A DNA stretch of 64,000 nt from Planctomycetaceae bacterium (GTDB lineage: Bacteria > Planctomycetota > PLA2): assembly GCA_011525755.1 (NCBI GenBank), contig WYBS01000088.1, positions 1 through 64,000 on the forward strand. The letters run 5' to 3'. The position numbers were made by a program, and so were the translations under genes. The notes under the pieces are model-generated. The model did not search any database and was not told the origin of the DNA. It was given only the letters and a program-made list of their open reading frames with translations. This document shows positions 17,080 through 26,500 of the stretch, in pieces. The number at the start of each line of letters is the position of its first letter. Positions within the stretch are counted from its first letter, which is position 1.

Positions 17080-17777
17080 GACGCGCGACGCTTCTCCTCC
17101 TCGCGACCGCCGCTTTCGCCGACGACGAGGCCGACCGCGCGGTCGTGCCCGTGATCCGCGACTACTACGCGACCCTCCGCGGGGAGCGGGACGACATCGG
17201 GAGCATCCGCGACCGGCTCGTGCCGCTGATGAAGCGGCTCGGCCCGGAGACGGGCAAGTCGGTCCGCTACGTGATCCAGCAGGGCTTCGAGAAGAAGTAC
17301 AAGAAGGACCTCTCGTACAAGCGTTGCCTCTGCGAGATCCTCGCGGCCGGCGGCGAACCCGGGATGGCGATGCTCGTCAAGGAGTACAAGGGCTCCCTGA
17401 AGGACCACCCGCTGCGCGTCGCGATGGCGGAGTCCCTCGGCGCGTGCGGCGACGAGGACGCGCTCGACCCGCTGCTCAAGATGGCGTTCGACAAGGCGCC
17501 GGACGTGGCGGCGGCGGCGGTCCGCGGATGCGGGAAGTACCCGAAGGTGAAGCCCGACAAGCGCAAGGCCGCGGTGAAAAAGCTCGTGGACCTCTACGGG
17601 AAAGTCACCGACGACGCCGCGGGAAAGGCCCCGGAGACGCCGCAGATGAGGATGTACGAGGCGCTCCGGCCGGCGATGAACGAGACGCTCAAGGCGTTCA
17701 CGGGCGAGGGCCTCGACAGCGCGGCGGCCTTCAAGGCGTGGTTCCATGAGAACGCCACGAAGCCATGGCCCGATTAG
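17076..17777 (+). CDS. exported HEAT-like helical protein
   Basis: 233 residues, starting 4 nt before the end of the preceding gene (ATGA). A short signal peptide (RRATLLLLATAAFADDE) precedes a helical-repeat region with HEAT-like units such as EPGMAMLVKEYKGSLKDHPL and DEDALDPLLKMAFDKAPDVA. The C-terminus (ALRPAMNETLKAFTGEGLDS) ends in the Trp-rich motif AFKAWFHENATKPW, also seen in related form at the end of the HEAT lipoprotein at 36533-37498 (AWRKWFRAQ). It is probably a periplasmic scaffold; no catalytic residues are seen. Confidence 0.75.
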   Translation: MRRATLLLLATAAFADDEADRAVVPVIRDYYATLRGERDDIGSIRDRLVPLMKRLGPETGKSVRYVIQQGFEKKYKKDLSYKRCLCEILAAGGEPGMAMLVKEYKGSLKDHPLRVAMAESLGACGDEDALDPLLKMAFDKAPDVAAAAVRGCGKYPKVKPDKRKAAVKKLVDLYGKVTDDAAGKAPETPQMRMYEALRPAMNETLKAFTGEGLDSAAAFKAWFHENATKPWPD

Positions 17778-17824
17778 CGGGACGCGGCACGGCGCGTGCT
17801 CCCTTCCCCGTACCCCATCCCGTC

Positions 17825-18394
17825 ATGTCGAGGAAACTCATCATCCTGCTCGGTGCGATCGTCGGGGGGTGCGGGGGCGACGGCGGGAACGCCCCCGCCC
17901 TGACCGCCGAGGAGCTCCGCGAGGGCTCCGTCGGCGCGACGCTCGACGCGCTTCTCGGGGCGATCGACCTCGTCGCGACCGACGCCCCGGGCGGCGACGC
18001 GAGCGTGCGCGGCGAGCCCGTGCGGATCCTCGTCCACGCGGCGGCGGACGGGAGCGTCACGGTCGAGGCGCTCGGCTCGCGGCGCACCGAGGCGTCTCTC
18101 CGGCTCGTGGACGACCCGGACCAGGGGCTTTCCGTGACGGGCACGATCACGACGGAGTCGCCGGACGGCACGGTCGTTCTGGGCACGCTCGAGCGCGTGT
18201 TCGTGCGGACGGTCGCGGACCTGCCGGGCGTCGGCACCGGCGCGGTCTTCACGTCGGGCAACGTGGACCTTGCGGTCCGCGACGGCGAGGACGTGCTCGC
18301 GACGGGCACGGCGGCGCTGATCGGCCGCCGCGCGCTCGTCGCGCTCGACATCTCCGGCACCCGCACCTCGGCGGAGCTGCACCTCAACGGTTGA
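17825..18394 (+). CDS. hypothetical lipoprotein
   Basis: 189 residues with lipobox VGGC (Cys 16) and a Gly/Asp linker. The mature protein is predicted beta-rich, with regular strands such as SVTVEALGSRRTEASLRLV and GTVVLGTLERVFVRTV. I do not recognise the family. ATG 17825 is chosen because the signal peptide starts there; a longer in-frame extension overlaps the previous gene. It lies 47 nt after the HEAT-like gene and may belong to its operon. Confidence 0.68.
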   Translation: MSRKLIILLGAIVGGCGGDGGNAPALTAEELREGSVGATLDALLGAIDLVATDAPGGDASVRGEPVRILVHAAADGSVTVEALGSRRTEASLRLVDDPDQGLSVTGTITTESPDGTVVLGTLERVFVRTVADLPGVGTGAVFTSGNVDLAVRDGEDVLATGTAALIGRRALVALDISGTRTSAELHLNG

Positions 18395-18469
18395 CCTGTC
18401 GGGACGACGGGACCCACGCTGCGGCCCTTGGTTACGCCCGCATGGGTGCGCCGGCGCAGGCGCAGCCGA

Positions 18470-18934
18470 TCAGCGCGGGCCGTCCCCCTGCGGCAGCTCC
18501 TTCATGAGCTTCGCGGACGCGATCGACTGCCCGAGCCGCCACGTCTCCTCCTCCCACCGCTTCCTGAGATCGGCGAGCCTCCGGATCTCTTTCGCGACAT
18601 CTGCCGGGATCTCGATCTCCTCGATCGCGGAGGGCTTCGGGCTCCCGATCCCCGTCAGGTCGTTTCTCGGGCCGTCCGCCGGGAAGGCGTAGAGCCGGGG
18701 CTCGGCTCCCTTCCCGGCGAGGGGGTCCCGATGCTCGTGGACGAGCGTGCACGCGGCCTTCAGGTCGGGGATGTAGATCTCCTCCACCCACCGGCCGCCG
18801 CCGTGCGTGAGCTCGAGAGGGGACTCCGCGAAGACGACCCGGTACCGGAGCGCCCTCACGTTCTCCGGAGGCTCGCACGCGGCGAGGAGGCTGATCGTGG
18901 CGACGATCGAGAGGGGGCGCAGGCGTCCGGACAT
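18470..18934 (-). CDS. hypothetical lipoprotein
   Basis: 154 residues. The lipobox is LLAAC (Cys 20) after a hydrophobic stretch, followed by a small domain (ALRYRVVFAESPLELTHGGG, then RWVEEIYIPDLKAACTLVHEH) and a helical C-terminus. No family recognised. The start ATG 18934 has a good Shine-Dalgarno (AAGGAGAA at 18938-18945), one of the few in the window. It is convergent with the lipoprotein gene 17825-18394. Confidence 0.7.
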   Translation of the reverse strand: MSGRLRPLSIVATISLLAACEPPENVRALRYRVVFAESPLELTHGGGRWVEEIYIPDLKAACTLVHEHRDPLAGKGAEPRLYAFPADGPRNDLTGIGSPKPSAIEEIEIPADVAKEIRRLADLRKRWEEETWRLGQSIASAKLMKELPQGDGPR

Positions 18935-19043
18935 GGGATTCTCCTTCCTGCCTCTAGACGCGCGGGGCAGCGTTTCGTTCGGGGCGGGCCCCGCTTTTGA
19001 CCTGTAACTGACGGGCCGCGCCCCGCGTTCCCACATCCGGACA

Positions 19044-19232
19044 ATGACGGCTCTCCTCCTTCTGACGGTTGCGGTCCTCCTCGGCCAGTGGATCCTCGGC
19101 CGCCGTGCGCGGCGCGACGCAACGCATCTGATGCGCCCGGCGGACGAGTGGGACGAGGCGGACGTGGACCGCTGGCTCGCGCTGATCGAGCCCTTCCCGC
19201 TCCGGAACCCCGCGGCGGACCGGAAGCCCTAG
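19044..19232 (+). CDS. small single-helix membrane protein
   Basis: 62 residues. One N-terminal membrane helix (ALLLLTVAVLLGQWIL) followed by RRARR, which predicts a cytoplasmic tail, then an acidic segment with two Trp (EWDEADVDRWLALIEPFPLRN). No family recognised. Codon use is normal for the window. The stop is 3 nt from that of the convergent AMMECR1 gene. A GACAAT sequence runs directly into the ATG, so the promoter position is unclear. Confidence 0.6.
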   Translation: MTALLLLTVAVLLGQWILGRRARRDATHLMRPADEWDEADVDRWLALIEPFPLRNPAADRKP

Positions 19233-19235
19233 CCG

Positions 19236-19757
19236 CTAGGGTTCCCCGGACCCCTCCTCATCCACCCTGACGGCGGAGAACCGCCGGATCCGCACGGGCG
19301 CGTTCGCGGGGATCCCCGCCTTCCTCCGCACGGCCGCGAGCTGCTGCGCCGCCGTCTCGATGCCCGGGATCCCCGGCAGCAGGACGCCGCGGCGGCCCGC
19401 GTCGTCGCGCACCTCGACGCCGTAGCGCGCGGGGTCGAGGTCCTCGACGCGCGCCGGCTCGAGCGGGCCGAGCACCGTCACGTCGATCGCGCACGCTTCG
19501 AGCTCGTCCGGCTCGAGCGGCGGGAAGCGCGGGTCCCCGAAGGCCGCGACGACCGCGCGCTCCATCGTCTCGCGGACGAGGTCCTCGTGATGCGGCTCGA
19601 GCGCGCCCATGCAGCCGCGCAGCTCGCCCTTGATGCGCAGCGTCACGAAGACGGCGGCCGGCGGCAGCGTGATCCGGGGGGGGCTCGGGGGCCGCCCGAG
19701 GAGCCGCGCGCGGATCGCCTCGCGCGCGGCCGCCGGCAGCACCGACAGGTCGTGCAC
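19236..19757 (-). CDS. AMMECR1-domain protein (AmmeMemoRadiSam system protein A-like)
   Basis: 173 residues covering one AMMECR1 domain. Recognisable segments are FVTLRIKGELRGCMGALEP (the conserved L-RGC-G core), GDPRFPPLEPDELEACAIDV, and GVEVRDDAGRRGVLLPGIPG before the C-terminal helix. In many prokaryotes this protein is encoded with a Memo-like protein and a radical SAM protein; neither is in this window. Biochemical role unknown. GTG 19757 is chosen because TAGGAT ends 7 nt upstream and the domain begins there. A G-tract motif copy (19676-19692) encodes RPPSPPR. Confidence 0.85.
   Translation of the reverse strand: MHDLSVLPAAAREAIRARLLGRPPSPPRITLPPAAVFVTLRIKGELRGCMGALEPHHEDLVRETMERAVVAAFGDPRFPPLEPDELEACAIDVTVLGPLEPARVEDLDPARYGVEVRDDAGRRGVLLPGIPGIETAAQQLAAVRRKAGIPANAPVRIRRFSAVRVDEEGSGEP
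19676..19692 (+). repeat. dispersed G-tract motif copy
   Basis: Eight G, CTC, five G, CC; inside the AMMECR1 gene on its template strand. Confidence 0.6.
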
Positions 19758-19764
19758 GCGGGAG

Positions 19765-19770
19765 ATCCTA
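19765..19770 (-). promoter_or_regulatory. putative -10 element (TAGGAT) containing a stop codon
   Basis: On the minus strand TAGGAT ends 7 nt before GTG 19757. Its TAG (19770-19768) is the stop codon of the preceding anti-sigma gene. Confidence 0.45.
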
Positions 19771-21264
19771 CCCCCCGAAGATCGTGAGGTGGATGGGCGT
19801 GTCGTCGCGCACGATGCCGTGGCCGACCGGATGGCCGCCCGACGCGAGGAACGTGACCCGCGCGACGCCGGCCGGGCCGCCGTCCTCCGGTACGTCGAGG
19901 CGCCGGCGCTCGATCTTGAGCCCGCGGCCGGGCATGCCCTCGAGGAGATCCTGCACGAGCTCGGGACCGCGAACGGCCCCGCGCGGCGGCGCGACGCGGA
20001 TCCCGTCCTCCCCCGCCTCGAGGAGGTAGCCGCGCAGGAGGCGCGGCGCGAACGCGAGCATCGTGTCATGGTCGAGGAAGAGCTCCGTGCCGAGGAGACG
20101 GCCCTTCGCGTCGAGCACGGCGAACCCGGTCGCGTTGGCGTCGCGACCGAGCGCGTCGACGAGCTTGTTCACGGCGCGATCGCGGTCCCTCGCGCCGTCG
20201 GCGAGAAGCTCCGGGAGCGCCTTCCCCCCGTACTCGCGCCGGAGCCATGCGAGGAACTCGGCATCGGCGCCGGGTTTCGCGACGAGGAGCCTCTGCCGCG
20301 CCTTGGGGCCGAGGATGAACGGCTGCGCCTCGACGTCCTCGCCGCGCGTGGGCGTGCTGATCTCGTCCGCCGAGACGACCGTCAGCAGGGTCGCGTTGTT
20401 GCGCGCCACCCAGTGGCTCATGCCGAGGATGCGCGCCCGGCGGGCGGCGTCCGTCCCCACCCACACGGTGCCGAGCGGGGCGAGCCCGGCGGGGCCCTTG
20501 CCGAAGAGCGAGAAGAGGATCCGACCGTCGCTCTGGTCGTTCGCACGCCCGCCCGGCGGCTCGATGGCGCCGAGCGTGTTCAGCGCGGGCGGACGCGAGA
20601 GCACGACGAGAGCCTCGCTCGGCTGGCCCGCCGGCGCGTAGCCCTTGATCATCGCGCTGACCTCGGCGCTCAGGGGCGTCTGCGTGCGGGGACCGGGCTC
20701 CGGCTCCTTCGAGACGACCAGATCCTCCTGCCGCATCAGCTCCTCGAGCTCGATGGCGCGGCGCGAGGGCATGTGGTCGTCGATCCGCATCCGGTGCACG
20801 GTCTCGGCCTCGGGCGTCGGCCCGGGGGCGAGCGCCGAGCCCTCGATCGAGAGGTCCGGGGCGGGCTCGAGCGGCTTCACCGCGACTGTCGTTCCCTGCG
20901 ACGGAACGGGGGGGGCTCCGGGGGCCGTGGAGCGCGCCGCCCAGTAGCCCGCGCCGACCGCGACGAGCAGCGCGGCGGCCAGCGCGAGCGGGCGCCAGAA
21001 CGGCGCGCGCGCGGAAGCGGAGAGCGCGGTGTCCACCGTGCGCGCCCGCGCGAGCGCGCGGGTCATGAACGCGGGCGAAGGCGCGGCGCCGTGCTCCGCC
21101 GTGTCCCACTCGCGGAGCTTCCGGCGCAGCGTGCGGTAGGCCTCGATCTCGCGGCGCAGCTCGGGGTCGCGCTTCGACGCGTCCTCGACGCGCGCGGCGT
21201 CCGTGTCGCGCAGCTCGCCGTCCACGTAGGCGGAGAGCAGTTCCCTCATCTCGTCGCTGATCAT
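19768..21264 (-). CDS. membrane anti-sigma factor with large extracytoplasmic domain
   Basis: 498 residues. The N-terminal domain (MRELLSAYVDGELRDTDAAR, then DPELRREIEAYRTLRRKLREW) has the anti-sigma domain layout but lacks the HxxxCxxC zinc residues. A single membrane helix (PLALAAALLVAVGAGYWAA, about 92-110) leads into an outer domain of nearly 400 residues with no recognised motif. ATG 21264 overlaps the sigma stop (ATGA), so the pair is translationally coupled. It presumably holds the sigma factor until an envelope signal arrives. A G-tract motif (20928-20945) encodes APGAPPVP just after the helix. Confidence 0.8.
   Translation of the reverse strand: MISDEMRELLSAYVDGELRDTDAARVEDASKRDPELRREIEAYRTLRRKLREWDTAEHGAAPSPAFMTRALARARTVDTALSASARAPFWRPLALAAALLVAVGAGYWAARSTAPGAPPVPSQGTTVAVKPLEPAPDLSIEGSALAPGPTPEAETVHRMRIDDHMPSRRAIELEELMRQEDLVVSKEPEPGPRTQTPLSAEVSAMIKGYAPAGQPSEALVVLSRPPALNTLGAIEPPGGRANDQSDGRILFSLFGKGPAGLAPLGTVWVGTDAARRARILGMSHWVARNNATLLTVVSADEISTPTRGEDVEAQPFILGPKARQRLLVAKPGADAEFLAWLRREYGGKALPELLADGARDRDRAVNKLVDALGRDANATGFAVLDAKGRLLGTELFLDHDTMLAFAPRLLRGYLLEAGEDGIRVAPPRGAVRGPELVQDLLEGMPGRGLKIERRRLDVPEDGGPAGVARVTFLASGGHPVGHGIVRDDTPIHLTIFGG
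20928..20945 (+). repeat. dispersed G-tract motif copy
   Basis: Eight G, CTCC, five G, C; inside the anti-sigma gene on its template strand. This is the longest 5' G-run with the CTCC spacer in the window. Confidence 0.6.
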
Positions 21265-21857
21265 GATTCGGTGCCCTCGAACAGGGGGGAACGCTGGAGG
21301 ATCTTCAGAAGCGCCTTCCTCCCGCGGTGGATCAACACCTTCACCTCGTTGAGCGAGAGATCGAGGACATCCGCGATCTCCCGGTACTTGAGCTCCTCGA
21401 GCTCGCGCAGGACGATCACCTGCCGCTGCGCCGGCGGCAGCTTCGCGATGGCCTCGCGGACGAGCCGGCGCTCCTCGGCGTTTCTCGCGTTGGCATCGGG
21501 CGCCGAGCGCTCGAGGGGCTCCGGCATCCCGTCGAGGACCGGGTTCTCGAACGACTGGAAGTCCGGAAGCGACTTCCGGTTCATCCGCCGCAGCGTGTCG
21601 AGGCAGAGGTTGTTGAGCACCTTGTAGAAGTAGGTCGTGAATTTCCCCGCGGGCTCGTACCGGCTCGCGTTTCGGTAGAGCTTCAGGAACAGCTCCTGCG
21701 AGACATCCTCGGCGATGTGCCGGTCCCGGAAGATCCGGTAGGCGTAGCGGTGCGCCGCGCCCCCGTAGGCGCGCATCAGCTCCTCGAACGCCGCGACGTC
21801 GCCGGAGGCCATCCGGGCCATGAGCGCCTCGCCAGGAGCCGCCATCTTCTCCGTCAT
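21261..21857 (-). CDS. ECF-type RNA polymerase sigma factor
   Basis: 198 residues from ATG 21857. Region 2 is AFEELMRAYGGAAHRYAYRI through EDVSQELFLKLYRNASRYEP and FTTYFYKVLNNLCLDTLRR. Region 4 is LPPAQRQVIVLRELEELKYR, then EIADVLDLSLNEVKVLIHRG with the helix-turn-helix. It directs RNA polymerase to an envelope-stress or housekeeping regulon, and its anti-sigma overlaps the 3' end. The upstream divergent region carries a long inverted repeat (21903-21975) that could be the autoregulatory site. A longer N-terminus is in frame but begins inside non-coding-like sequence. Confidence 0.88.
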   Translation of the reverse strand: MTEKMAAPGEALMARMASGDVAAFEELMRAYGGAAHRYAYRIFRDRHIAEDVSQELFLKLYRNASRYEPAGKFTTYFYKVLNNLCLDTLRRMNRKSLPDFQSFENPVLDGMPEPLERSAPDANARNAEERRLVREAIAKLPPAQRQVIVLRELEELKYREIADVLDLSLNEVKVLIHRGRKALLKILQRSPLFEGTES

Positions 21858-21898
21858 AAGTAACGCAGCCGGTGTCCTCCCTGCCATGCACCCGCGAT

Positions 21899-21975
21899 AC
21901 CAAGTCATGCGGTGCCAGGCACCCGCTGCCCAGTAACTTGGTTATTGGAGAGTCGGAGCCTGGCACCGTATGACT
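21899..21975. repeat. imperfect 18-bp inverted repeat with GTGCCAGGCAC core
   Basis: AGTCATGCGGTGCCAGGC (21903-21920) matches the reverse complement of 21958-21975 at 17 of 18 positions, with 37 nt between. The left arm contains the small palindrome GTGCCAGGCAC. A competing stem is possible between ACCAAGT (21899-21905) and ACTTGGT (21936-21942). The element sits between the divergent sigma and NtrC-type genes. It could be a REP/MITE-like element or a regulatory site. Confidence 0.6.
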
Positions 21976-22081
21976 AACAACCGCGCGGCAGGCGGGTTTT
22001 TGCGGCCTCGGTCGCTTCGGCCCGCCCTTTGCCCCCGAAGCCCCCCATCATCGATCTCAAGCGGCTTTTCGGATTGGGTGG

Positions 22082-22108
22082 TGTCCCCAATAGAGGACAG
22101 GTTACGAT
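22082..22108 (+). promoter_or_regulatory. putative -10 (TACGAT) with adjacent inverted repeat
   Basis: TACGAT (22103-22108) ends 10 nt before ATG 22119. TGTCC (22082-22086) and GGACA (22095-22099) form an 8-nt-spaced inverted repeat just upstream, a possible operator. Confidence 0.35.
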
Positions 22109-22118
22109 GCTGGAAGCC

Positions 22119-23480
<1,362 letters not shown>

Positions 23481-23490
23481 CCCGGAACGA

Positions 23491-23506
23491 GGGGGGGTGC
23501 GGGGGC
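23491..23506 (+). repeat. dispersed G-tract motif copy (intergenic)
   Basis: GGGGGGGTGCGGGGGC fills most of the 27-nt gap between the NtrC-type and NtrY-type genes, directly before the GTG start. Confidence 0.55.
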
Positions 23507-23507
23507 G

Positions 23508-26500
23508 GTGAAGGAGGTGCGCGGGCGGGGCCTCCTGCTTCTCGGGGTGGGCGTCGCGGCGCTGCTCGCCTGGGCGCTCGTCCCCCGGCCGTCCGGGAGC
23601 GGCGAGGGGGAGATGGACGCGGGGGAGCAGTTCCTCCGCGCGCGCTTCGTCGAGTGGCGCGGGCGGGTCGAGCGCGCGGCCACCCGTCTCGCCGCTCTGC
23701 GGGACGCCACGCCCCGCGACTTCGACGCCGCCGCGAGGATCGTGGACGAGGAGCGCATCGACGGCGTCGTGATCGTCGACCGGGAGAACCGGGCCCGCGT
23801 CTGGGCGGGGCGCACCTTCGACGCCGACCCGGACCTCGACTTCTTCGGCGTCGCGCCGGGGGTCCCGGTCGTGCGCGTGCTCGACGTCCCCGCCCACCGC
23901 GTCCTCTTCGCGGCGCACGCCGCGGGCGAGGAGATCGCGGTCGCCTACCTCGCGTTCGACGAACGCTTCCCCTCGCCACGCGACTTCGCCCGCGAGGTGG
24001 CGGAGGCGGCGGGGCTCGCCGAGGTCGAGCTCCGCTTCCGGAGCGAGGCGCCGCAGCCCGCCGAGGACGCCCAGCGCCCCCGCCGCACCGTGGTGATCGA
24101 AAGGAACCTCGTCCGCGCGACGCTCGTCGCGCGGAGCAACGCCGAGCGCGACGCCGCGGCGGCAGCCGCGCGCGCGCAGCGGCTGCGGATCGCGCTCTAC
24201 CTCGCCGCCGCGCTGGTGGCGGTCGCCCTGTGGCGGGGCGCGCTCCGCTCGATGGACGACGGGGCGCGACGGACGCTCCTCGGCGTGGCGCTCCTCGCCG
24301 GGCTCCGGGCGCTCCTCGCGCTGGACCACCCCTTCTGGGGCGCTCCGCTCGCCTCCCTCCTCACCGGCCTCGCGGCGATCCTCGCCGGCTTCCTCGTCGT
24401 CCGTTGGGCGGGGCGCGGGAGGCCGCGCCGGCGCGCGGCGGCCCTCGCGCCGCCGCTCGTGCTCGCATGCGCCGCGATGCCGCGCGTCTACCGGGGCCTC
24501 ATCGCGCGCCTCGTCGAGGGGGACATCGCCCTCTTCGACCCCGTGCACGTCCTCCCCGGCCTCGACGCGGCGCTCCTCCTCGCCGCCCTCTGCCTTCTCA
24601 CCTGCGCGCTCTTCCTCGCCGTCCGCGCCGCGGTCCTCGTCGCGCGTCAGGCGCACCCCCTCCTCGCGCTCCTCCCCTACCTGGCCGTGGCCGCGGGACT
24701 CCTGCCGCTCTCCGGCCCCGCGATCGCGCTCCTCGCCTTCATCGCCGGGCTCAACCTCGTGCGCGTCGCGACGCGGCCCGAGAAGGCGGCCGCGATGACG
24801 GTCCTCGCCGCGCTCGCCTCCTTCCCGCTGCTCTACGAGGCGCAGCGCGAGGAGTTCGTGCGCGACGTCGGCGCGCGCCTCGGCGCGCTCGTGCGGCACG
24901 AGCAGAAGGAGGAAGCCGCGCGCGAGATCGAGGATGCCGTCGCGAGGGTCACGGACCGGGTCGAGGGCGTCGGAGGCAGCGTCGCCTACGCGCTCGCGCG
25001 GCGCGAGGGGCTGCAGCACCTCGCGTTCCGCATCTGGTCGGCGGCGGACTGGGACGTGACGAAGCCGTGCGCCCTGCAGGTGTGGGACGCGGCCGGCAAC
25101 CCCGTGAGCTCCTTCGACTTCGACAGCCCGCCGGTGCTCTGGCTGCCCCGCGGCGATCGCGCGGGCGATCCGGTCTTCCAGGGGGAGGGGCAGGGGCAAC
25201 ACATCCGGTTCTACGCGCGCGACTTCGAGTTCCGCACGAGCGGCACCGACCAGCTCGTCGGGAAGGCGCGCCTCTGCGTCCCGGATCGCTGGGACGTGCT
25301 GCTCCTCTCGGCGAAGCGGCCTTCGCTCTTCAGCGAGCCGCTCGACCTGGGCGTCCACGAGACGCCGCTCCTCATCGCGGAGCTCGGGCCGGACGGGAAG
25401 CCGCTGCGGTCGAGCACCGGGACGACGGCGGAGATCGACGTCCCGCCGCTCCCGCTCCAGGCTGAGGCGCGCGAGCGCGGGTACGCGACCACGCGCACGA
25501 CATGGCGCGGCGGCGACGCGCGGATGATCCTCGCCGCGGGGAAGTACGACTTCGGGGAGGCGCTCTTCGCGGAGGACTTCCTCGTGCAGGCGAGCTTCGT
25601 CTTCTCCAAGGTGCTGCTCACGTACTCGGGCGTCCTGCTGCTCTATGCGCTCGGGATCCTCGCGCTGCGCCGCGGGCGCTTCACGCTCCTCTTCCGGCAC
25701 CGCGTCGCGATCGTGCTCGTGCTCCTCTCGATGCCGCCGGTCCTGATCCTCGCGATCCACGGGTGGCGCCAGGTCGAGGAGCGCCACCGGACGGCGGTCG
25801 ACGAGCGCCTCGCGCGCCGCCTCGACCTCGCGGAGACGCTGCTCCAGGGACGCAGGGAGCCGGTGGACGACGAGTGGTGCATGCGGCTCGCGGCCGACCA
25901 CCTCGTGGACATCAACATCTACCGCGGGGGCGACCTCCTGGCGACGAGCCGGCCCGGCCTCTGGAACACGGGGCTCGTCGGCCGGCGCCTCGCCGCGGAC
26001 GCCTACGTCGCGCTCACGCTCCTTGACCGGGACGACGACGTCCGGAGCGAGTTCTTCGGCCACTCCGCGACGCTGCGCACGGCCTACCGCAAGGTGCCCG
26101 CGGACTGGGACGGGGCCGACGTGATCCTCGGCGCGCCCGCGCTCGAGGACCGCCGGGCGCTCGAGCGGCAGGCGGCGGCCTCCGTCGCGCTGCTCCTCGC
26201 GATCTTCTTCGCGACCGCGCTCGTCACGGTCTTCATCGCGCTGCTTCTCGCGCGGTCGCTCACGCGGCCGGTCGTCGTCCTGCGCGAGGCGACGACTCGC
26301 GTCGCGGCGGGCGAGCTCGACGCCACGCTGCCCGAGACGCGGCAGGACGAGTTCGGGGACCTGATCCGCGCGTTCAACCGGATGACGCGCGAGCTGATCG
26401 AAGCGCAGGACCTGCGCGCGCGCGCCGAGAAGGCCGCCGCGTGGCAGGCGGTCGCACGGCAGGTGGCGCACGAGATCAAGAACCCGCTCACGCCGATCAA

